Positions 51,129 to 63,100 of a stretch of DNA of 64,000 nt are shown piece after piece; the stretch's first letter is position 1; each line of letters begins with the position of its first letter. Under the pieces are notes generated by a model, which ran no database searches, was not told the origin of the DNA, and saw nothing but the letters and a program-made list of their open reading frames with translations. The stretch is from Megaustenia siamemsis. Its lineage: Eukaryota > Mollusca > Gastropoda > Stylommatophora > Ariophantidae. The position numbers were made by a program, and so were the translations under genes. Location: positions 63,116,493-63,180,492 of the forward strand of contig JAVIAB010000092.1 of the NCBI GenBank assembly GCA_032433765.1, given 5' to 3'.

Positions 51129-54100
51129 CCTCCCTCCCTCCCTCCCTCCCTCCCTCTCTGCGATCGGGACTCAATCAGAGTAGGATTCCAGACTCTCACA
51201 TGAAGTCAGCTGTCAGGTTAAGTGTGTTGATCGCCCCCACAGACAGAACATCACAATTAGAGTCTGCCAGATCCACTCTGATTGAACACCCGTTAAAACG
51301 TTGCACTGTGTTCTGCGCCAGTGGCCCAGTGCATCCGATTTCAGCCAGCATTTTATTCAGGTTTGCATTCTTTAGCCTTTGATTGTCCCCAATCTTCCTG
51401 CAAGGCAGCAGATGTTCTTTTCTGTAGGGGGATTCTGCTCTTAGATGGTCGGCCCTCCCAGGTTTACGAGCACCATCTGCCCGAGTCACTAGAGGTGACT
51501 AACACAGACATGCACACACAAAGATAGGAGATGTGACCAACACAGACTTGCACACAGCGATACGAGGCATGACTAACACTGACACACATCAAGATATATG
51601 ACACATGACTAACATAAACATGCACATAAAGATATGAGATATGACTGACATAGACATGCACACACAAAGATATGACACATGCCTAACATAGACATGCACA
51701 CAAAGATATGAGATATGATCAACATAGATATGCACACACAAAGATATGAGATATGACTAACATAAACATGCACACAAAGATATGAGATATCTAACCCAAA
51801 CATGCACACACAAAGATATGACACATGACTAACACAGATACACAGTAAGATATGAGATATGACTAAACACATACACACATAAAGATATGAGACATGATTA
51901 ACACTGATACACCAAAATATGAGATATGACTAACATGACACACACCAAGATATGAGCCATGGCCAGCACACACACAAGCTAAGATATGAGCCATGGCTAG
52001 CACAGAAACACATCAAGATATGAGCTATGACTTCATGGAAAAACACCAAGAAATGAACCATGTCCAGCACAGAAACACATTAAGGTATCCATATGCTTGG
52101 GTTTGTTGTAGTACTCTTCTTAACGTGGGAATCATCAACATACGAGATGCAGGCCCCGATTAACTGTTCACAGGTTTCGTTCAAACAGTTGTCCAGAGAT
52201 TTGAGAGTGCAGTCTGACCCGTAGAACGTTCCCTTGCATGTACAGTTCCCGGTTGACTGTTCACAGGTGTCATTGAAACAGTTGTCCAGACATTTGAGAG
52301 TGCAGTCTGATCCATAGTACATTTCCTTGCACTTACAGTCTGTACTTTCCGGGTCACATATGATGTCACAGCCATCAGAACTCGTCTGTTTGCACTGTAG
52401 CCCAAAATTACCATCGGGACAAGTGTCACTACAGATGTAGCCAGGACGTTTACATTGTAGGCATTTTCCGGATTTTTCCTCACATAAAGGACAGACACTA
52501 AGACAAGACCCGGAGCAGTCGTGTCCATAGATCCCATGTGAACAGTTGCCATGACACATACCGATGATGATGTTGTATCCTTTGCAGCACCCACTACACA
52601 CTGCACAAAACGACCAAGAATGCCCGTGCAGACAATAGGTGTCTGTAAATGTTTGCACCTCACTCACCGTCAGTGCACTGTCGGCCTGCGAAATGGTCAA
52701 TGAGAACTCAATCTTAATGTGTGCCATTGTCGCTTGTGTGGTGACTACAATAGTGTTCACAGAAATGTTTGGGTATGATATATCATTATACTGGAACACT
52801 ACACCGCCACTGTCAGAGAAAGCCTGTAGAGTGGCATTCTTTACCCGAATCATAGTGCTAGCTCGATGATAAATTCGAATGGTGTGAATCTTCCGGGACG
52901 TGGCATAGTTCAGATACCAGTAAACAGAATTGGTTTCACTTCTCAATTGTGTGTGTGTGTGTGTGTGTGCAGTCATTGTCATAGAGATTGGTCTTTGTTT
53001 TGCCATTAATTGCAGGTTCTGGTCCACATCCGTCTCCTGTATAGCAAGCATTAAATGTGTCAGTCTGGTTTGTGTTCTGTTTGAGAACCACATTCCGACC
53101 CCTGCCAATGTAGATGGAGCAGGTATTTGTGTAACAGTAATGCTATGTACAGTAAACACTTTCCTCCACAAGACGTAACAGTTTACTCTCTCTCTTGAGA
53201 GTAATAAAATATATTGATTAATAGGCTATATTTAGAGCACCCGATCGTCATTCACTTCGTTGTTTAGCTGCAAGCAAGGAGAATCTAATTCGATGGAAAT
53301 TGCACGCCGCATTCGTTGAATGCAGCTTCTTGACCACAGACTGTGGTGGTCGCCTGCGCCTGCATGCGCCCCTTGCCTGTCTTGTGTTTACAGACGGGCC
53401 TAGGTCAGGCTTATTCCTCCCTTGCTCTCTCCGCCTATTTTAACATGTTCTCAACTGTCATTGACCGCGCCGTAACCTGGCCTACTTTAGCCTCAGGCCA
53501 CTAGCTGCTGTTATGTGAACTATTGCCGTATTCAAAATGGTTAGTACTTCGTGTTGTGTAATTTATCCGCTGACACTCAAATTCGTTCTTCACAGAACTT
53601 ATGAAACTTATGATAGCAACAGTCAACAAACACACCTGTATAAATGAACGTAACTTTATTATAACAAAACATCACTCAGTCACTGAATGTGACTGACGTC
53701 GATTATTCCTTGTAAACTGAGTAATAATTCACAATAAACTCTTGTGTAACCTTACACACCTTCCTCACAAACATGACACTCCCTGGGTGTCATTATCAGA
53801 TGGACATATCTTCTTATGATCATACATTAACGAATTCCTTGCATACTTTAATTCACATGCCTTGACAATTTCTTTTCGTGGTGTTTCTTGGCAGACTGAC
53901 CTCTGCCACCTTAGTGATAACAATGACTGTTCATTATGTTTACTGAGACACTCTCTGATGCCTCTTAGCAGATTACTGTCTGCTACTGTGGTAAGAACAT
54001 TTACTGTCCCTTTGCGTTGACTGAGACACTCTCTGATGCCTCTTAGCAGATTTACCGTCTGCTACTGTAGTAAGAACATTTACTGTTCCTTTGACGACAT

Positions 54101-57100
54101 TGATAAGAACATTAACTGTTTGCTCACATTGGCAAACAGTTTCCCTGACATGACAACGTCGCCGTGACCATTTCACATTGACAATCAAATATTGGTTGAG
54201 CACTCTACTCACCATTTAAGAACACACATTCCTTGCCCCACTCTCAGAATCATACTGAAGGGCACCGGCATTTGTTCCACCCGTATTTCTCCTTAACTTC
54301 GAGAATCACAATTGAAATTCTTCTATGGTCTAACACTGACCACTAGTCTTGGACACATCGTCCCTAACTATTCAAAAACTCGTGATTTAGCTATTTCACC
54401 TGAAACTAACACATCCCTATGTTAAGGGTTCTGACATTCTGCTCACGATATTTCTTAACTTGATACTAATTGCAATCATAACGGAACAAAAACTATTTAC
54501 AAACAGCTGGACGGCTGTCCACTGTATCTGGCTACCACGCGCCGAACTATGACCTGCCTGGTCATTGCTAATTTAAACTTAACTTGTAACTAACACACTA
54601 ACAACCTAAACTATATACAACTACTTTAAGGGCTATTAACCTGCGAAGGTAATACCCTACGGAATGCCACCTACTTGGTGCCCGCTAGTTCTCAGACTGA
54701 CTTATTTTTCACACTTCACTCTCCACCTAACTCACTTCGGTCCACACAAAAATCGTGCGGTTCGCTATTTCTATGAGTTGTTATTACCTTCATGCCTTTC
54801 ATGCTTTCTGTTATTTCTTCTCCCCCCGGCCTACTAATGACCTTCACCTTTATCTCCACCTCTCTCTCTCTCTGTCCTTTCTCTATTTCTCTCTCTCTGA
54901 CTTTTCTCTCTGACTTTTCTCTCTCTCTCTCTCTCTCTATTTCATTTGCAACTATCGCCCCTTCAATCCGTAACTTGTTGATCAGACCAGCCCCAGAGCA
55001 AAAGACATCAATCTCATGCGAACTAACTACAAACTGTGATTCATTGTTACATGAGGCAGAACCATTTAGTTTTACCATGTTACTGTCTGGATCTGTTAGG
55101 TCATTCACATAAATCCTAAACCAGGAGAACAGCAAAGATTGATTGAGAGTTGCCTCAACTGATGTAGAATCCGTGTCCGGATTACATGTGGTGTCGTTGT
55201 TATCAAACAGGAAAGTAGGTTCAGATTTTTGGGCCTATTTGTAAATGAGATCCAAGTACTGACACTGGGGTTCGAAATATTTGTGCTGATAACTGTCATT
55301 GTTTGGGCATATCCCTGTAGTTTTGTCACAAACTGAGTTATTATAGCAGTGACATTGTAACGTACAATTCACACCAAACCAACCGGCTGCACAAATTAGG
55401 TCATTAACTTCCAAGGTCTCGAATGAAGCCAGCAGAATAAAGACTTGATCTACAGCGGTGGTTAACGAACTGTTTACAAACAATTATTTACAAACCCGTG
55501 GTTACATTTCTAAAAATCCGCCAACTCGCTGTGATAACAAATAGCGTGATGTTCAAATATATATATTATATTATATTTAAAAATATTCACTTTTAGCTCA
55601 GCTTGGTTGTGTCTTTTAAAGAGTCTAATAAGGTTTTTAAAAAGATATTGTTATATTATAAATCTGTAATTCTTAGTATTCATGTATATCTTTGTTTTAT
55701 TTCATATTTTAAGTATACGGCTGTATATTGTTGGTATTATTCTTCTACAGATTTTGTCAACAAATATAGCAGAAACATCAATCACCATCAATGATGTTGT
55801 TTATGTTATCGACTGTGGAAAAGTTAAAGAGGTAGATATTGTTATTTGTTACCTTGTAATAAAATGGTATTACTCACATACTACCTTAATAGTAGTACAA
55901 TAATGGTATATGGTAAATAATGATGAACATGGTTTTGTAATGATGAATGTATTGTTGATGGTCTTAAATAAAACAGTGAGAAAGCTTATTGAAAATATGT
56001 TTGTGTTGATTTAATGTATTTTCTGTTGTGGGAAACATTACTAATGTTAGCTCCTGTATATGTTTGTTGCCATGGACACATTTAAGGCTTATGTGGTCAA
56101 GACCACACCAGACTGCACTACTTTTGCTGAGAAAATCTCTGGTACCTATTTACAGCACCTGCGCAAAATAAAGCCGTGGCTTATTGTTAAAAACTACCAC
56201 AGTTGGTAGGTGAACCTGGTCAGCAGGCAAGTGCCCTAACTGCTCTGCCAATGCAGGTTCAGTGTTGTTGGCATTATAGTTGTTCAAATATTTGTATTTA
56301 TTTTTATTTTCAACAATCTCAGATTATAGCTGACAAACAATGTTAATAGCTTTTTGTATTATGTTTCTTTTCTTTATAGTTTAAAATAAATGGTCAGCAA
56401 TTTAGCATAAGTATTTACAGAATTACAGTTAGTTTTGTGTGCTGCTATACTTGTGTGTAAAACTGATGAATGCTTCATGTTTTTCATTTACCAAGTTTAG
56501 TCTTTGTGCAGTCTACAATTTGTATGTAGCAGTTCTGAGCATTAGATTTTTTGTGAGAAATAATTAATAGAAATGAAAGATTAGGTTGACATGCTTGTTA
56601 TATAGAAATAAAAATAGTTTATTTAGTACTTACATGCTGTGAGTTGTAGGATAATTTAGATACAAGAGATATGGGATCTCTTTGATCAAGGAAATGTATT
56701 AATAAATAAAGATATCTTTCATTTCGATTAAATTAAAACATCACTTGTACAAATTCAGGTTGGTCGTATCATACATGTGTATATGCGGATGGGCAGCACA
56801 GGCAGCTGAACTTGTATTGCAGAATTATCACATTTTAACCAATTGCAGATTGAATATCGGTCCAAGAAGATTCACACGGACACTCAGCTGTTTGGAGGCC
56901 CAGAAGAACTCTTCAATATAGCAACATATATACCGAGAACTGGACTTCTTGTGTAGACATCAATAAATAGATCAAGAAAATTAAGATCATCATAGTTAAT
57001 TTTCTCATTGAAATAATAATTTTCTTGTTTGTGTGTTTGCCAGAAAACTTTTGATGCACTGACATCTTTAACCATGCTAAAGAGCAACTGGATATCCAAA

Positions 57101-60100
57101 GCCAGTGCACTGCAGCGGAAGGGGAGGTTTGTTTTTTTGTTTTTGTGCATTTTAAAACAAGTCGTTCTTTTTATTGTGCCGTGAGCTGAAAAAAGAAGGC
57201 ATATTTCAATGTATTTTGTAACAATCTTACTATTGCAGTTGTGCTTGAATATTCTTAATTTCTGTCATGTGTAGCATTGAAGTTTATTAGGACAGTTTTA
57301 AGTTTTGGCTGCTTTGACTTCTACTTATGCCAATATTTTGTATTTTCTATTTGGTGTTCCATCTCTCTTTTACGCATTTCTTGGTTTTTCTATATCTTTC
57401 CAACTATTTTCTTAGTTTTCTATAGTTAAAGCTCCTATATAAGTTGCTTATGTGATTGAGCTGCCTAATTGTAAGTTTTAAATGTGCATATTTTTTTTCC
57501 CTGTTTGTGTTTATAGACTTCTTATGCGTGAAAATTGTTTGCATCAAGATAATTTTTGGTTGTGCCATGTTATTTCTAATTTAGTATTAAGTTTTTCTTT
57601 CTTAAAAAGTAAGTAAAGTACTCCCGTCATGCCAAGTGGCGTATAGGGAAATATGGTGTTAGTGACCCTATATTTTACAGACCTTCAGCACATGATTTTT
57701 TGGGTAATGTGGTCGGTATTAGCCCTTGCTGCTTTACTTTCTCAGAAAAAAATCCGGTACCCATTTAAGGCTGGGTGAACCCGGAAGCCGTCGGTTGGGA
57801 CCGAACCCTACCCCTTGTCCTTTGTAGTCCAGTTCACTAACCACTGAGCTATCGCGGCTCCCTTTTCTTTCTTATTTGTACATTTTATCCTAGATTATGA
57901 TACCTATCTGTAACTCATCCAGTTATGATACCATAGTAAAAATTACTACCACTTAAATGTAACATTAGGTACTCTAAAAATTGTATTTTCTCTGAACTTT
58001 TGACACACAGCCATGTGTTCACACTACGTTTAAACATGGGGACTTGAAATTCCTGGCTCCGGTTGAATTATTATCCGAGTTTCACCTGATGGACTGAATG
58101 TGTTACAATGTCTTCCGGTACGGTGACCATGTCAATGTGTTCGGCTACCTCATAGCATTATTCGCTGTGTTTCTCCAAATCACAAAGGGTAGTTTGATGT
58201 CTGTTGACGATTAGGAAATTTCCCTGGTCACAGCAAAGAAAAAAAAAAAAGTGGGGGAGGGGACACATTTTTTTTTTTTTAATTAGCAATTTATTTTTCT
58301 TCTTCACATTAAACGATGTATCTCATGATCTGAAAAAAAAAAAACATTTCCAACAGCAATGGAAACAAATTAAACACTCAGGGTCACCAGAAGTGGTAAT
58401 CAGAAAGGTTCACGGGGGGAGGGGGGGGGGTATGTTTGAACACGGAAAATGTCATATTTTGAGGAATTTGAGTTTTCATGCTGTAATTTTTACTACCGTA
58501 TCATAATTTAGGTTTAAAGTTTTTATTTGCACTTTTATATGAAGGAGTCAAGACATCTGAAAATTGATGTGAACTTTAGTCCTTTACAAACTCCTCCCTC
58601 AATAAAATGCACTTCTCTCATCATTTTCCTGGTTGTAGAACTTCTCTGTCTGAGACCTGAACAATGTCTCCTGTTCAGTACTCAGATTCAAACCCTGGTA
58701 TTTAATAAATGATATCCACATAACCAATTTTTCATGTTTAAAAACAGGAAGAACTTACTCTGAGCAAGATGTCATACCCACACTGTTGTGCAAGCATGAT
58801 GGTGTGGGTATTTGTGCTCTGACATAGGAGTTAAAAAATGAGGACAGTAGGAAGTGGTGAGAGAAATGCATAATGAAGGACTAAAGTTTATACCAATTTT
58901 CAAGTATGTGTCTAAACCTCCAACTTGCTTGTTTTTTTTTTCCTAGTTCTTTATTATTTTTCTCTGATAAATAATGTTCTGTTTCTAACTTTTCCAAGCA
59001 TCTGCTGTAAATACTACAGTGCTATTGATATATCTTTTTTCTCTTAAATGTGCAATGTTTTGTACAGTTTTAAGCCCTTTTGTGCTACACTACAGTGTTC
59101 TGGACATCCATTTTCATTTATCTTTATCCTATGAGATATTTATTTTTTAAAATGTACAAAGTTGAATGGAAATGAGTCTAAGCATATTCAATTTTTTAGA
59201 TACTACTTTGTTTCTGTAAAGAAGTATGTGTGTCTTGCATTTATCTCATATGATATTTTCAGAGCAGGACGCTGTCAGAGTGGCAAATGTTACCATTTGT
59301 TCAGCAGGTCACGCTACATGCACTTTCAGGACTATCAGACTCCAGAGATTCTACGTTTGCCCCTTCAGGTACATTTTTTCTATCCTTTTTAAAAGTGTAT
59401 GGTATTTATATAGATATTGTTTACTACATTTTCAAGAATTTTTTTTTTTTTCAATGTTCTTAGTACCTCTGAAGACAAAGTTATCTGTCTGTGCAGCGAG
59501 GGATCCCTGTGTACCTGGCTGCCAGGAGAAAAAAACGAATTGACACGCAAAATTCAGTTCCATTATTACAATGTCCATCAGTTTTTCTTGCTGTTGATAT
59601 AAATTTATAGCTGCTTTAGATCTCAGGCTTTACAATTTTATTTAACTGTTTCATTAAAATCCCTTGCTGTTAAGTTTGGGCTTATTAACCAGTGCAGAAA
59701 CCAAATTAATAGCTTAATTAATACCAATGCCTGTATTGTTTGTTTCAGGAACTTTGTTTGCATACAAAGCTGTTAGCTCCAAGCTCTCAGTCTATTGAGA
59801 TATTCCTCAGCAAGTGTCCTCAAGCCCCTCCTCAGCTTATCATCAGGAATGCTATTAATAATCTGAAGGTAATTTAATAATTTTAGACAAAAGCATTTAT
59901 TTTTGGAAGTTGTTGATAATGTAAACCTTTGTAGCTCAATGGCTTCATTTGTCTATATCATTACGTCATTTATTTTGTTTTATTTTAAAAAAATAAATTA
60001 TGTTAAGTTAGTATTTAATTTTGGTTATTAGATTAATAATACATCTGGAGATAGTCCAGAGCTACAACTACCTGGGACATACTATAACCAATGATGGAAA

Positions 60101-63100
60101 ATGTAAAATTGAAATAAACAAAAGAATATGTATGGCGAAAAGTAATTTTAATGCCATGAAAAATATACTAACAACAAAACAAATATCAGCAGGGCTGAAA
60201 CTAAGAATGACAAAATTATTACATCTTCTCAGTATTCCTGTAAGAAAGGTGCAGAAACATGGACATTAGACAAGAAAACAGAACAGAAAATTGAAGCCTT
60301 TGAAATGTGGATTTATAGAAGAATAGGTAGAATTGGATGGAAAGAAAAGAAAACAAACGATGAAGTTTTTTAAACAGCTGAAAATAAAAAGAGAACTACT
60401 AAATACAATTAAAACAAGACAAATGAGATTTTTGGGCCATGTTAAAAGACACAACAGCCTACTAAAAGTAATATTGGAAGGGAAAATACAAGGTAAAAGA
60501 GGCAGACCAAGACTAACAAGGACGAGTAACATCAAAAGATGGAAAGAAGTCAATCTATGACAGCCTGCACCATCAAATCCGGAAACAGAGTAGAATGGCG
60601 ATCCATGGTAGCCAACCTTCGTTGTGGAGAAGGCACTCGATGATGATTAGATTAATAGACAGCCTCACAAAATAATGAGTTTTTTACCTTTATTGATCAC
60701 TCATAAGTTAGATATTATTAAATGTTCTTAGTATGACTATCTCACATTCACCTGTCTAGTGATGTGTCTTAGTTCATTAGTATATTTGTATTGAGTACAT
60801 AGACTTAGAAGAGTGACAGAATAATATATCTACTTATATATTTTTTAATGTGAATTTTACATTGGCAGTTGTTGCCTGATAAGAGATTTATGTTTTAAAG
60901 TGTGTTTGTTAGAATAACTTAGAGAACACAGGTTTTAAGGTTAATAAACCTTAAAAATTGGCATATTAGATTTGTATTAATAATTAAGCTTATAAATTAA
61001 TTGTTAATTATTTTAATTGTATTTATTATAAGAAATTAATTTAATTCAAATAAACTCTAATTAAAATAATTGAACTCTAGGAAATTGATGCTTTGAACCC
61101 CTTTGAGGACATGACAGAACTAGGTCAGCATCTCGCTGATCTCCCTATAGAGCCACGGCTGGGAAAGATTATCCTTTATTCTGTTGTGCTAAAATGTCTG
61201 GATCCTGTCCTCACCATTGTCTGCACTCTGTCTTACAAAGAACCATGTATGTATCTATGTCTTTTGTATGTGACTGAATGGTTATAAATTCAAATTTTGA
61301 TTTATTTATTTTTATAAAAAATATTTTTTTCTTAAAAAACATTAACACATTCGCATAAATTATGCAGATCCACTATAGTTAAAGAACTAACAGGTCAACA
61401 TCAGAAGCATCCTAATTTGCAATATTATTTATTTGTAAAGAGGAAATTGTTAACCAACTCAATTAGCAGGCATGGGGATGTGATTACAAAAATTGTCAAA
61501 ACTGTTTTGAAGCTACAATTTAGAATTGTGCGAGAGAGAGAGAGACTATATATAATCACACACACACAGACATACAAATGTTCAAATTGTAGTCATATGC
61601 ATCACAATTTCATATTTTATTATTTATACAAATGAAGCATGCAGATCCTTCCTTTTCAGTCATAATTCCTGCTTTACCATCAGAAAGAAGATCTGTTATG
61701 GGCAAAAGAAGAAAATTTGCAGAGGAAACATACAGTGACCATATGGTGTTTCTTCGAGCTTTTCAGGTATGAGTTATCTTTGTGAGTTTTTGACTTGGGC
61801 TGTGTAGAATCTTTGTAATTTGAAACTGTTTCAGTATTTGTTTGTCCTCACTGCAGGTTTCTTATGTGAGGAACTTTCTATCAAACAAAATGTTAAGTGG
61901 ATCATTTAAATTTGCTTAAATATAAGATTTTTGTTGTGTTCTGTAAATCTGTTACGTGATTGGCAAATGGTTTAAATACTATAGGTCTATATATGCATTA
62001 TTATTTTTTCTCTTTTTATCTGGGTTATGTTTATAGGAGTGTGTGAATATAGTTAGACTATTGTCATCATCATCATCATCTATCTTGTCCCTATTGGAAC
62101 TTGGCTCCCTTAACAGCTATTCTGAAGTTTTCTCTGCCCTGCAAAAAATGTCCAGTTTCTGTCTGCAAGGGTCATTCCTGGCTCATCTGTGATATCTTGC
62201 ACCCACTTTCTTCTGAGACTATATATACTTTAAAAGTAAAAGATACTCCATTGTGACATTTATGGAACACACATTTTTACATTCTGTGGTATGTTTAAGA
62301 GAGTGGTGTTATCAAAACATAAACTTTATTCAGTATAAATTACTTTTTTTTATTCTATCTTTCTCAAGGCATGGCAAAAAGCAAGAGCTGAAGGTTGGGA
62401 AAGAGCATTCTGTGAGAAAAACTTCATCTCTTCCTCAACTATGGAAATGCTTTATGGAATTAGGTATGGTAAACATAGTCCCATAGCTATTGCCGTTGTG
62501 TAGTGAAGCATTGATGACTTCATGAGGTGGAGTGGCCACTTCCCTTTCTCCCTGCCTTTACTTCCCAGAGAATAACTAGTACTCAAATAATTAGGCTGGG
62601 TTGACCAAAAGAGTCAGAAACAAATTTTTACCTCAGCTGGCATTTGAACATGAACCTTTGAGGTTGGTAGATGAGTGCATTAACCACAGTGCCACCTGGC
62701 TTTCTTTATGGAATTAGGTACACTAATCAACTTACATTTTCATTCCATTCTGCTGTGTTATACAAATATCTTTTTAATTCTTTAGACATCGACTTAACAC
62801 TTTTTGTTATTGAAATGGTATTCTCATCAGTTCATCACAGTCTGACTGAAAGAATTGCTCATAGCCACTCCCACTTTTTCTGTTGTCCTAAACTATTTTT
62901 GTCTTGAGACCACCTTCTTGGTCCATCCCTCTTTCATATTCCTGCAATTATGCCTTCCATTATGATTTATTGGTATTCTAAAATCAGTGTGTTGCTGCTT
63001 TTAACCACTTAACAACTTTGGTCCTGTTGTGCTCTAAGCTCAATACTTGGCTGTTCCTGTCTTTGAGGTTGTTGTCACTGCGTCGTTCCCCCACCATTTC

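Noticed and set aside
52080..53171. Single 363-codon minus-strand ORF as one exon starting at 53171
   Set aside because: The first ~65 codons are a shadow frame; the domain-like frame starts after an acceptor at 53102 in a different phase and is joined only via the CA repeat. The last ~20 codons lie beyond a GTATGT donor.
54716..54930. Glu/Arg-rich C-terminal extension of the EGF-gene exon
   Set aside because: Encoded by a (CT)n microsatellite in the intron.
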